Assembly: GCA_021286885.1 (NCBI GenBank)
Contig: JAJTBM010000205.1
Span: 1 to 5,938, forward strand
Source of the DNA: Rhodocyclales bacterium
GTDB lineage: Bacteria; Pseudomonadota; Gammaproteobacteria; Burkholderiales; Rhodocyclaceae
Length of the DNA: 5,938 bases
Direction of reading: 5' to 3'
Part shown: positions 1 to 5,938 of the stretch, one piece after another
Numbering within the stretch: position 1 is the first letter of the stretch
Layout of the letters: every line of letters begins with the position of its first letter
Notes under the pieces: generated by a model
What the model was told of the DNA's origin: nothing
Database searches by the model: none
Seen by the model: the letters and a program-made list of their open reading frames with translations, nothing else
Translations under genes and position numbers: made by a program

Positions 1-822
1 GCGCCGGGCGATGTGCTGGAGTTCGGCCACCAGTTCGGGCAGGGGCGGGATGTTGAAATCCCGCTCCAGGCAGGTGGGCGGCAGGGCCAGGCCCCGGGTG
101 CGCAGGTGCTGGTAGGCGTCTTCCAGCAGGGCCCAGACCGGATCAATGACTGGGCTCCCGTGGGTGTCGATCAAAAAGCCGTCGGCTTCCTGGTAATGGC
201 CCGCCACATGGATGTAGCAGCAGCGCTCCAGGGGCAGGCGGGCGAGGAAGGCGCGGGGGTCGAAGCCGAAGTTCTGGCTGTTGACGTAGATGTTGTTCAC
301 GTCCAGGTGGAGCAGGCAATCGGCCTCTTCCACCACCGCCCGGATAAAGTCGGCTTCGTCCATCTCGGCGCCGGGGGGCGTGATGTAGCGGGAGGCGTTT
401 TCGATGCCGATCCGGCAGCCCAGCACATCCTGGGTCTGGCGGATGCGGGCGGCCGTCCAGCGCACGGCGGCTTCGGTGCAGGGCAGGGGCAGCAGTTCGT
501 GGAGCGGGTGGGCATCGCCGCACCAGCTCAGGTGTTCGGTGTAGAGCTGGATGCCGTGTTGGGCCATGAAGCGGCGGATGTCTCCCAGCAATTCGGTATC
601 CAGCGGCGCCGGGCCCCCCAAAGACAGGGACAGGCCGTGGCAGACAAAGGGGTGGCGCTCGGTAAAGCTGTGCAGGATGCGGGCCGAGGCACCGCCCATG
701 CGCGCCCAGTTTTCGGGGGCCAGTTCAAAAAATTGGATGGGGCTGGGCACCTGGGTTTGCAGGGCGGGGATGAGTTCCCGCCGGAAACCCAGGCCGGCGC
801 CCGTCAGGGGTAGCTTAGGCAT
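1..822 (-). CDS. hvfB: DUF692 MNIO-family peptide-modifying iron enzyme, HvfB/BufB-like (3' end outside window)
   Basis: This is a multinuclear non-haem iron-dependent oxidative enzyme (MNIO, DUF692, TIM-barrel; same superfamily as MbnB). Family members modify cysteines of a precursor peptide, usually with a DUF2063 partner, in the cytoplasm. The frame is open from ATG 822 to base 1 (274 codons, no stop); family members are about 280-290 residues, so only a short tail is missing. Visible family blocks are GAGLGFR (8-14), FFELAPENW (31-39), CHGLSLSLGG (61-70), EHLSWCG (96-102), IGIENASRY (138-146), HLDVNNIYVNSQNFGFDP (172-189), YIHVAGHY (203-210), DTHG (219-222) and ERDFNIP (253-259). Likely iron ligands are among H62, E96, E141, D174, N176, H205, D219, H221 and E253 (inferred by family analogy). 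GGGAG lies 8 bases before the ATG. The gene follows the cysteine-repeat precursor by 78 bases, so that precursor is its likely substrate. The family call is firm; the exact chemistry is inferred. Confidence 0.94.
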   Translation of the reverse strand, partial: MPKLPLTGAGLGFRRELIPALQTQVPSPIQFFELAPENWARMGGASARILHSFTERHPFVCHGLSLSLGGPAPLDTELLGDIRRFMAQHGIQLYTEHLSWCGDAHPLHELLPLPCTEAAVRWTAARIRQTQDVLGCRIGIENASRYITPPGAEMDEADFIRAVVEEADCLLHLDVNNIYVNSQNFGFDPRAFLARLPLERCCYIHVAGHYQEADGFLIDTHGSPVIDPVWALLEDAYQHLRTRGLALPPTCLERDFNIPPLPELVAELQHIARR

Positions 823-838
823 GGGGAAGGCTCCCGGG

Positions 839-860
839 GCCACCCCCGGGCGGGGGTGGC
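839..860 (-). repeat. GC-rich hairpin between precursor and modifying-enzyme genes
   Basis: This is a perfect 9-bp inverted repeat, GCCACCCCC then GGGGGTGGC, around a 4-base loop. It lies in the 78-base gap between the hvfA-like stop (901) and the hvfB-like start (822). No T-run follows on either strand, so it is not a standard terminator. The stem ends just before the GGGAG ribosome binding site (831-835) of the enzyme gene. It could stabilise the 3' end of the precursor mRNA or lower enzyme translation, giving much peptide and little enzyme. That role is inference; the repeat itself is directly visible. Confidence 0.7.
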
Positions 861-900
861 GTGTGGCTCACTGGGTGCTTGGGGCTAGGCCTACGGGGGC

Positions 901-1251
901 TTACTTCTTGTCAGCGCCGCACTTGGCTTCGCCGCATTTGCCGTCTTTCTTCTTGTCGGCGTGGGCTTTCTTGTCAGCGCCGCACTTGGCCTCACCGCAC
1001 TTGCCGTCCTTCATCTTGTCGCCATGGGCTTTTTTGTCGGCCCCGCACTTGGCTTCGCCGCACTTGCCATCCTTCATCTTGTCTTGGGCGGGCATGTCGG
1101 CCTGGGCGAGTTGGTAGCCCGCTGCCAGGGGCTTGGCGCTGAAGCCCCCTTCGGCGGCCTGGGCCAGGGGGGCGAGGGCGGCAGACAGCAGCACCGAGCC
1201 GAGGGCGAAAGAGGCGATGGATTGAATGGATTGGCTGGATTGCTTGTTCAT
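901..1251 (-). CDS. hvfA: Secreted cysteine-repeat precursor peptide, HvfA/bufferin-like RiPP
   Basis: This 116-residue protein looks like the substrate of the adjacent DUF692 enzyme. Residues 1-33 form a Sec-type signal peptide: hydrophobic core SFALGSVLLSAALAPLA, probable cleavage after AQA (30-32). A short linker (34-57) follows. Residues 58-116 are three tandem 21-residue units (third truncated at 17) of the type KMKDGKCGEAKCGADKKAHGD, with cysteines at 64/69, 85/90 and 106/111. These are the only cysteines, and each lies in a DGKCG or EAKCG motif resembling the EGKCG motif of HvfA-type peptides. In that family an MNIO with a DUF2063 partner converts such cysteines to a thiooxazole-type heterocycle, and the exported product binds copper. 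The start at 1251 was chosen because AGGAG precedes it by about 8 bases and it begins the signal peptide; an in-frame ATG at 1308 lacks both. The order precursor-enzyme is typical. Modification state and metal are inferred. Confidence 0.88.
   Translation of the reverse strand: MNKQSSQSIQSIASFALGSVLLSAALAPLAQAAEGGFSAKPLAAGYQLAQADMPAQDKMKDGKCGEAKCGADKKAHGDKMKDGKCGEAKCGADKKAHADKKKDGKCGEAKCGADKK
904..1080 (-). repeat. Three in-frame 63-bp tandem repeats in the precursor gene
   Basis: The units are 1080-1018, 1017-955 and 954-904 (last one 51 bp). Units 1 and 2 differ at 8 bases, of which 7 are synonymous (one Gly/Ala change). Units 2 and 3 differ at 6 bases over 51, of which 5 are synonymous (one Met/Lys change). 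The protein repeat is therefore conserved while the DNA has drifted, as expected of an old, functional repeat and not of a recent duplication or sequencing artefact. Confidence 0.93.
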
Positions 1252-1308
1252 GGCGAGACTCCTGTTGGGGTGAGTTGGGAAACGCTGAAGTTTTGCGTCT
1301 CTGGCCAT

Positions 1309-1336
1309 GAGTCGGGGCAGGCCTCCGGTTTCTTAC
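1309..1336 (-). promoter_or_regulatory. Candidate ECF-sigma promoter for the hvfA-hvfB unit
   Basis: Read on the minus strand, GTAAGA (1336-1331) and CGACTC (1314-1309) are separated by exactly 16 bases. This resembles the ECF pattern GTAACC-N16-CGAA that I recall for the Caulobacter SigF regulon, which includes bufferin operons. Transcription would begin near 1303, leaving a leader of about 50 bases before the ATG at 1251, and it lies downstream of the terminator at 1423-1453. No convincing sigma-70 pair was seen in the same stretch. The match is by eye and the sigma factor gene is not in the window. Confidence 0.45.
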
Positions 1337-1344
1337 ACGCAGGG

Positions 1345-1358
1345 GCAAAAAATTTTGC
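1345..1358. repeat. AT-rich palindrome upstream of the hvfA promoter
   Basis: GCAAAA and TTTTGC arms flank a 2-base centre within otherwise GC-rich DNA. The palindrome sits 8 bases upstream of the candidate -35 element at 1331-1336. It could be an operator or an UP-like element. It could also be chance, since no regulator family is recognised from it. Confidence 0.35.
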
Positions 1359-1422
1359 GGGGCTCGGGATGGGGCTTTGTACTGCAGGGGCGGTGACGGT
1401 GGGCTTGCAGGTTTGCATGCGC

Positions 1423-1453
1423 AAAAAAAAGCCGACCCGGGAGCTGGGTCGGC
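1423..1453 (-). terminator. Intrinsic terminator ending the fds transcription unit
   Basis: On the minus strand GCCGACCC (1453-1446), a 7-base loop and GGGTCGGC (1438-1431) form a perfect 8-bp stem. It is followed immediately by eight T (1430-1423). This is a textbook rho-independent terminator reading left, about 205 bases after the fdsA stop. It separates formate dehydrogenase transcription from the hvf unit. On the plus strand no T-run follows the stem, so it acts in one direction only. Confidence 0.88.
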
Positions 1454-1545
1454 AGAATCCTTGAGGTGAAGCGCGAACCGGCGTTCCAGCGCCGGTTCGT
1501 TGGGGCTTACGCTTCAAGCTTAGCCCCCGTGTTGCGGAACGCAAG
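1423..1545 (-). ncRNA. Candidate structured small RNA or structured fds 3' UTR
   Basis: Four inverted repeats follow one another on the minus strand: TTGCG/CGCAA with a 3-base loop (1544-1532), GGGGCT/AGCCCC with a 14-base interior (1527-1502), a perfect 10-bp CGAACCGGCG/CGCCGGTTCG with a 6-base loop (1499-1474), and the terminator stem ending in eight T (1453-1423). No protein gene explains the stretch. A weak -10-like GATAAG at 1555-1550 would place a start near 1543, at the first hairpin, but there is no convincing -35. It may therefore be an independent sRNA of about 120 nt or a fragment processed from the fds mRNA. I do not recognise a named RNA family. Confidence 0.35.
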
Positions 1546-1659
1546 TTACCTTATCCAAAACCTCACAGTCCAGAGGCTTTTACGGGATTTTGAGGGTTAG
1601 TTAGGCTTCAAGGGTGGATGCTATGAAGCACGTCACATTTTGGGAGTGCAAAGCACCCG

Positions 1660-4563
1660 TCAGCGGGGCTCCGGGGTCAGTCGGGCCTGCAGGGCCTGAT
1701 GTTGCTGGTAGCCGTCTTTCCATGGGGCAGTCTGGGTTGCGAGGCGCACTTCCACCGCCGTGACCTTGTATTCGGGGCATTGGGTAGCCCAGTCGGCGTT
1801 GTCGGTGGTGACCACGTTGGCCCCCGACTCGGGGAAGTGGAAAGTGGTGTACACCACGCCCGGCGCCACCCGGTTGCTGATCCGCGCCTTGAGCACCGTC
1901 AGCCCGCTGCGGCTTTCGATGCTGACCGGGGCGCCATCGCAGATGCCGCGTTCCTGGGCGTCTTCGGCGTGGATGTCGAGCACGTCTTCCGGGTGCCAGA
2001 CGTTGTTGGCGGTGCGCCGGGTCTGGGCGCCCACGTTGTACTGGCTGAGGATGCGGCCCGTGGTGAGCAGCAGCGGAAAGCGCCGGCTGGTGCGCTCGGT
2101 GGTGGGCACGAAGGGCGTTTCCACGAAGCGCCCCAGCCCCCGGGTGAATTGGGCGGTGTGCATGATGGGGGTGCCGTCGGGGGCGTCGGCATTGCAGGGC
2201 CATTGCAGGCTGCCGCGTTCTTCGAGGCGGGCGTAAGACACCCCCGCAAAACTCGGGGTGAGGCGGGCGATCTCCTCCATGATCTGGGCCGGGTGGGTGT
2301 AGTTCATGGGCTGGCCCAGGGCGGCGGCGAGGCCCAGGGTCACTTCCCAGTCGGCCTTGCCCGCCAGGGGGCGCATCACCTGACGCACCCGGGAGATGCG
2401 CCGCTCGGCGTTGGTGAAGGTGCCGTCCTTTTCCAGAAAGCTCGCCCCGGGCAAAAAGACGTGGGCGTAGCGGGCGGTTTCGTTCAAGAACAGGTCTTGC
2501 ACCACCACGCACTCCATGGCGGCGAGGGCGGCTTCCACGTGCTGGGTGTTGGGGTCGGACTGGAGAATGTCCTCCCCCTGGATGTAGATGCCCCGGTAGC
2601 TGCCGGCGAGGGCCGCGTTCAGCATCTGGGGGATGCGCAGGCCGGGTTCCGGGTCGAGCTGCACCTGCCAGGCGTCTTCAAAGCTGCGGCGTACCGCGTC
2701 ATCGCCCACCGCCCGGTAGCCGGGCAGCTCGTGGGGAAAGGAGCCCATGTCGCAGGAGCCCTGTACGTTGTTCTGGCCACGCAGCGGATTCACCCCCACC
2801 CCGCGCCGCCCGATGTTGCCGGTGGCCATGGCCAGGTTGGCGATGCCCATCACGGTAGTGGAGCCCTGGCTGTGCTCGGTGACGCCCAGCCCGTAGTAAA
2901 TGGCCGCATTGGGGGCCTGGGCATACAGGCGGGCGGCGGCCCGTACCAGGGCCGGATCGACGCCGGTCATGGGCGCCACGGCCTCCGGGGCGTTGGCCGG
3001 GTCGGCAATGAAGGCGCGCCAGGCGGCAAAGCTGGCGGCTTCGCAGCGGGCGGCCACAAAGGCCTCATCGACCCATCCTTCCGTCACGATCACATGGGCG
3101 AGGGCATTCACCAGGGCCACATTGCTGCCTGGGCGCAGTTGCAGGTGGTGGGTGGCCCGGATGTGGGGGCTGCTCACCAGCTCGGTGGCGCGAGGGTCGA
3201 TCACGATCAGTTGGGCCCCGGCGCGCACCCGGCGCTTGAGCAGGCTGCCGAACACCGGATGGGCGTCGGTGGGGTTGGCGCCCATCACCACAATCAGGTC
3301 GGCCTCCAGCACCGAGGCGAAATCCTGGGTGCCAGCTGATTCGCCCAGGGTCTGCTTGAGGCCATAGCCGGTGGGGGAGTGGCAGACCCGGGCGCAGGTA
3401 TCCACGTTGTTGTTGCCCAAGGCGCTGCGGATCAGCTTTTGCACCAGGTAGGTCTCTTCATTGGTGCAGCGGGACGAGGTGATGCCGCCCACCGCCTTGC
3501 GTCCGTACTGGGTCTGGATGCGGCGGAAGGCCTGGGCCGCGTGGGCGAAGGCTTCGTCCCAGCTCACCGGGCGCCAGGGGTCGTGGATGGTGTCGCGCAC
3601 CATGGGGGTTTTGATGCGGTCCGGGTGGGTGGCGTAGCCCCAGGCAAAGCGCCCCTTCACGCAGGCGTGGCCCGCGTTGGCGCCGCCGGATTTGGCGGGG
3701 GTCATGCGCACCACCTGTTCGCCCTTGAGTTCTGCATGAAAGCTGCAGCCCACCCCGCAGTAGGCGCAGGTGGTGGTGACGCTGCGTTCGGGCTGGCCTT
3801 GCTGGGCGACGGATTTTTCGATCAGGCTGGCGGTGGGGCAGGCATCCACGCAGGCGCCGCACGATACGCATTCCGAGCCCAGAAAGCTTTCATGCTGGCC
3901 CGCCATGACCCGGGTGCCAAAGCCGCGCCCGTCCAGGGTGATGGCAAAGCTGCCCTGGACTTCGGCGCAGGTGCGCACGCAGCGGGCGCACACGATGCAT
4001 TTGCTTGGGTCGTAGCTGAAATAGGGGTTGGAGTCGTCCCGGGTGGCCTGGGCATCTTCAAAATGATTGGCTCCGGCGAGGCCGTAACGCACTTCCCGCA
4101 GGCCCACCTGGCCGGCCACGGTTTGCAGTTCGCACTGGCCGTTGGCGCTGCAGGTGAGGCAGTCCAGGGGATGATCGGAAATGGTCAGTTCCATCACGTT
4201 ACGCCGTAGCTCGGCCAGGCGCGGGCTTTGGGTGCAGACTTCCATGCCCGCTTCCACCGGCGTCGTGCATGAGGCCGGAAAGCCCTTGCGGCCCTTGATC
4301 TCGACCAGGCACAGGCGGCAGGCGCCCACCGCGTCGATGCGGTCGGTGGCGCACAGCTTGGGAATGGTGGTGCCGTTCAGGCTGGCGGCACGCAGGATGG
4401 AGGTGCCGGCGGGCACCTCCACCGCCCGCCCGTCGATCTGCAGCCGCACCCGGGGCTGCGCTGCGGTGTCAGCGGTGGTGCCCGTACTGGCCGTGTTGCA
4501 GCTGCAGGCGCCGTCGCAGCGGGGCGCCGGGGTGCCGTGGTCGGGTTCGCGGATCAGCAGCAT
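1660..4563 (-). CDS. fdsA: NAD-dependent formate dehydrogenase alpha (catalytic Mo/W, Fe-S) subunit
   Basis: This is the catalytic subunit of a soluble cytoplasmic formate dehydrogenase that oxidises formate to CO2 at a bis-MGD metal site. At 967 residues it matches the roughly 960 of FdsA. Domains in order: a 2Fe-2S ferredoxin domain (C71, C82, C85, C99); a His/Cys 4Fe-4S site (H131, C135, C138, C144); two 4Fe-4S motifs (C189/192/195/199 and C232/235/238/242); the 4Fe-4S of the molybdopterin domain (C266, C269, C273, C301); then the catalytic region, with metal-ligand cysteine C394 in RVCHSPTGYG, H395, and R595 in NPLRGQNNVQG. The C-terminal molybdopterin-dinucleotide-binding domain follows. 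C394 and R595 share one offset from C386 and R587 of Rhodobacter capsulatus FdsA as I recall them. The metal ligand is Cys, not Sec. The ATG at 4563 overlaps fdsB by 10 bases and has GGAGAG upstream. The short N-terminal CDGACSC stretch (16-22) is unusual. Confidence 0.97.
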   Translation of the reverse strand: MLLIREPDHGTPAPRCDGACSCNTASTGTTADTAAQPRVRLQIDGRAVEVPAGTSILRAASLNGTTIPKLCATDRIDAVGACRLCLVEIKGRKGFPASCTTPVEAGMEVCTQSPRLAELRRNVMELTISDHPLDCLTCSANGQCELQTVAGQVGLREVRYGLAGANHFEDAQATRDDSNPYFSYDPSKCIVCARCVRTCAEVQGSFAITLDGRGFGTRVMAGQHESFLGSECVSCGACVDACPTASLIEKSVAQQGQPERSVTTTCAYCGVGCSFHAELKGEQVVRMTPAKSGGANAGHACVKGRFAWGYATHPDRIKTPMVRDTIHDPWRPVSWDEAFAHAAQAFRRIQTQYGRKAVGGITSSRCTNEETYLVQKLIRSALGNNNVDTCARVCHSPTGYGLKQTLGESAGTQDFASVLEADLIVVMGANPTDAHPVFGSLLKRRVRAGAQLIVIDPRATELVSSPHIRATHHLQLRPGSNVALVNALAHVIVTEGWVDEAFVAARCEAASFAAWRAFIADPANAPEAVAPMTGVDPALVRAAARLYAQAPNAAIYYGLGVTEHSQGSTTVMGIANLAMATGNIGRRGVGVNPLRGQNNVQGSCDMGSFPHELPGYRAVGDDAVRRSFEDAWQVQLDPEPGLRIPQMLNAALAGSYRGIYIQGEDILQSDPNTQHVEAALAAMECVVVQDLFLNETARYAHVFLPGASFLEKDGTFTNAERRISRVRQVMRPLAGKADWEVTLGLAAALGQPMNYTHPAQIMEEIARLTPSFAGVSYARLEERGSLQWPCNADAPDGTPIMHTAQFTRGLGRFVETPFVPTTERTSRRFPLLLTTGRILSQYNVGAQTRRTANNVWHPEDVLDIHAEDAQERGICDGAPVSIESRSGLTVLKARISNRVAPGVVYTTFHFPESGANVVTTDNADWATQCPEYKVTAVEVRLATQTAPWKDGYQQHQALQARLTPEPR

Positions 4564-5938
4564 GGGGGCTCTCCAGGCAGGCCAAAGTCTTGGGGGAAGT
4601 GGGCGAGGGCGGAGCGCACCGGGTAGGGCGTCATGCCACCCAGGGCGCACAGGGAGCCGTGGGCCAGGGTGTCGCACAGGGATTCAAGCAGGGCGCGTTG
4701 GGTGGCCTGGGCGGCGGGGGTGGGGCTGGCCCGCAGCCGATCCAGCACTTCCATGCCCCGGGTGGTGCCGATCCGGCAGGGCGTGCATTTGCCGCAGGAT
4801 TCCAGCGCGCAAAACTCAAAGGCGTAGCGAGCCTGGTCGGCCATGTTGACCTGGTCGTCAAACGCCACCACGCCCCCGTGGCCAATCATGGCACCCAGGG
4901 CGGCATAGCTTTCGTAATCGAGGGGCACATCAAACTGATGCTCGGGAATGTAGGCCCCCAGGGGGCCGCCCACCTGGACGGCCCGCAAGGGGCGCCCGCT
5001 GGCCGAGCCACCGCCATAATCGAGCAGCAACTCGCGCAGGGTGATGCCGAAGGCCTTTTCGACCAGCCCCGGGTGGCGCAGCGCGCCCGAGAGCTGGAAG
5101 GGCAGGGTGCCGTGGGAGCGACCCATGCCGTAGTCCCGGTAAAACGCCGCACCCCGGGCCAGGATCAGGGGCACCGCCGCCAGGCTCATCACGTTATTCA
5201 CTAGGGTGGGGGCGCCAAACAGGCCCTGGAGCGCGGGCAGGGGCGGCTTGGCGCGCACCAGGCCCCGGCGCCCTTCCAGGCTTTCGAGCATGGAGGTTTC
5301 TTCGCCGCACACATAGGCACCCGCCCCCAGGCGTACTTCCAGATGGAAGCTGTGGTCGGTGCCGGCGATGCGTTCGCCCAGCCAACCGGCCTCGGTGGCG
5401 CGGGTAATGGCTGCCTGGAGCACACGTTCGGCGTGGGGGTATTCGGCGCGCAGGTAGATGTAGCCCTGGCGGGCGCCCACCGCGAGGCCGGCGATGGTCA
5501 TGCCTTCGATCAGGCAATAGGGGTCGCCTTCCATCAGCATCCGGTCTGAGAAAGTACCCGAGTCGCCCTCGTCGGCATTGCACACCACGTATTTCAGCAC
5601 CCCGCTGGCGGTGCGTACGGTGTTCCACTTGATGCCGGTGGGAAAAGCCGCGCCGCCCCGGCCCCGCAGGCCCGCGTCGGTGATGGTCTGCACGATTTCT
5701 GCGGGAGGCAGCTCCAGGGCCCGGCTGAGGCCTGCGAAGCCGCCGTGGGCCCGGTAGTCTTCCAGGCTCAGGGGGTCGGTGATCCCCACCCGGGCGAAGG
5801 TCAGGCGCTCCTGGCCGGCAAGGAAGGGGATGTGTTCGGTCAGCCCGTGGCCGAGCCGGTGCATGCGTCCGTCCAGCAGGCCCTGGTCGAGCAGTTCGGG
5901 GATGTCGTCCGGGGCCACGGGCCCGTAGGCCATGCGCC
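4554..5938 (-). CDS. fdsB: NAD-dependent formate dehydrogenase beta (FMN/NADH-binding) subunit, 5' end outside window
   Basis: This is the flavoprotein subunit, NuoF/HoxF-like, that takes electrons from the FdsA Fe-S chain and reduces NAD+. Counting from the Met at 5933, NADH/FMN-binding motifs are GLRGRGGAAFPTGIKW (88-103), CNADEGDSGTFSDR (118-131) and GAGAYVCGEETSMLESLEG (203-221). The 4Fe-4S ligands are C380, C383 and C386 in ESCGKCTPCRIGT, plus C429 in SLCALGG. The frame stays open to the right edge. The first residues (MAYGPVAPDDIPELL) resemble the end of the thioredoxin-like N-terminal domain of FdsB, which is about 520 residues in Cupriavidus. The Met at 5933 is therefore probably internal and the true start lies outside. 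The gene ends in TGA inside the fdsA start (shared ATGCTGCTGA), so translation is probably coupled. fdsG is expected upstream. Confidence 0.96.
   Translation of the reverse strand, partial: RMAYGPVAPDDIPELLDQGLLDGRMHRLGHGLTEHIPFLAGQERLTFARVGITDPLSLEDYRAHGGFAGLSRALELPPAEIVQTITDAGLRGRGGAAFPTGIKWNTVRTASGVLKYVVCNADEGDSGTFSDRMLMEGDPYCLIEGMTIAGLAVGARQGYIYLRAEYPHAERVLQAAITRATEAGWLGERIAGTDHSFHLEVRLGAGAYVCGEETSMLESLEGRRGLVRAKPPLPALQGLFGAPTLVNNVMSLAAVPLILARGAAFYRDYGMGRSHGTLPFQLSGALRHPGLVEKAFGITLRELLLDYGGGSASGRPLRAVQVGGPLGAYIPEHQFDVPLDYESYAALGAMIGHGGVVAFDDQVNMADQARYAFEFCALESCGKCTPCRIGTTRGMEVLDRLRASPTPAAQATQRALLESLCDTLAHGSLCALGGMTPYPVRSALAHFPQDFGLPGEPPCC

Larger units (their letters stand above)
1252..1659. 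other. Intergenic region between fdsA and the hvf unit
   Basis: About 400 bases lie between the fdsA stop and the hvfA-like start. From right to left they hold an unremarkable stretch (1659-1556), the four-hairpin block and terminator (1545-1423), the AT-rich palindrome (1345-1358), the candidate ECF promoter (1336-1309) and the leader with an AGGAG ribosome binding site just before 1251. Open frames here have no family motifs and cross the terminator, so I call no protein gene. Base composition is clearly less GC-rich around 1530-1660 than in the flanking genes. Confidence 0.7.

Noticed and set aside
13..813. Plus-strand open frame of 266 codons opposite the DUF692 gene
   Set aside because: It mirrors a gene with unmistakable family motifs on the minus strand, is low-complexity Gly/Ala/Gln/Val-rich, and has no recognisable domain; GC-rich DNA readily gives such antisense frames.
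904..1080. Possible CRISPR-like or noncoding tandem repeat
   Set aside because: The 63-bp units are contiguous without spacers, are in frame, and vary mainly at third codon positions, so they are protein-coding repeats.
901..1308. Longer version of the precursor starting at the ATG at 1308
   Set aside because: The extra 19 residues would sit before a clear signal peptide, whereas AGGAG is correctly placed for the ATG at 1251; the upstream ATG also lies at the candidate promoter.
1248..1544. 98-codon minus-strand open frame between fdsA and the precursor gene, considered as a possible FdsD
   Set aside because: It lacks any FdsD-like sequence, runs through the terminator hairpin and T-run, and overlaps the candidate promoter.
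1699..3339. Plus-strand open frame of 546 codons opposite fdsA
   Set aside because: It is entirely antisense to the catalytic subunit, His/Gly/Ala-rich with no domain motifs; its length is explained by codon bias of the true gene.
4564..4677. Upstream in-frame Met of fdsA giving a 1005-residue protein
   Set aside because: The extra 38 residues are Pro/Arg-rich, lie inside the fdsB coding region, and lack family similarity; the ATG at 4563 has GGAGAG upstream and gives the usual family length.

Overview
The window is GC-rich and nearly fully coded on the minus strand. All four genes I can support lie on that strand, so transcription runs from high to low coordinates. The gene content (soluble NAD-dependent molybdenum formate dehydrogenase plus an HvfA/HvfB-type peptide-modification locus) and the very high GC at third codon positions suggest a proteobacterium. 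A betaproteobacterium is likely, but that is inference from gene type and composition, not from a marker gene.

Region 1 (5938 down to 1660) is the end of a formate dehydrogenase operon. The fdsB-like flavin/NADH subunit enters from outside the window and overlaps the start of the large catalytic fdsA-like subunit by 10 bases. Together they would pass electrons from formate oxidation at Mo-bis-MGD through a chain of Fe-S clusters to FMN and NAD+. The gamma subunit gene (fdsG) would be expected upstream, outside the window. The usual fdsC/fdsD genes do not follow fdsA here.

Region 2 (1659 down to 1252) is about 400 bases with no convincing protein gene. It holds four successive inverted repeats, the last followed by eight T on the minus strand. 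That is a strong intrinsic terminator for the fds operon and possibly the 3' part of a small RNA. Below it are an AT-rich palindrome and a good candidate ECF-sigma promoter (GTAAGA-N16-CGACTC) reading toward the next gene.

Region 3 (1251 down to 1) is a separate transcription unit for a metal-associated ribosomally made, modified peptide. It has a secreted precursor with six cysteines in three 21-residue repeats (DGKCG/EAKCG motifs), a short spacer with a strong hairpin, and a DUF692 multinuclear non-haem iron oxygenase (MNIO). The oxygenase gene runs off the window with 274 codons visible. A DUF2063 (HvfC-like) partner is expected just beyond the left edge. By analogy with HvfA/HvfB/HvfC and the bufferins, the enzyme would modify the cysteines and the exported peptide would bind copper or a similar metal. 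This is the most interesting part of the window, because the core motif differs from the classical EGKCG.
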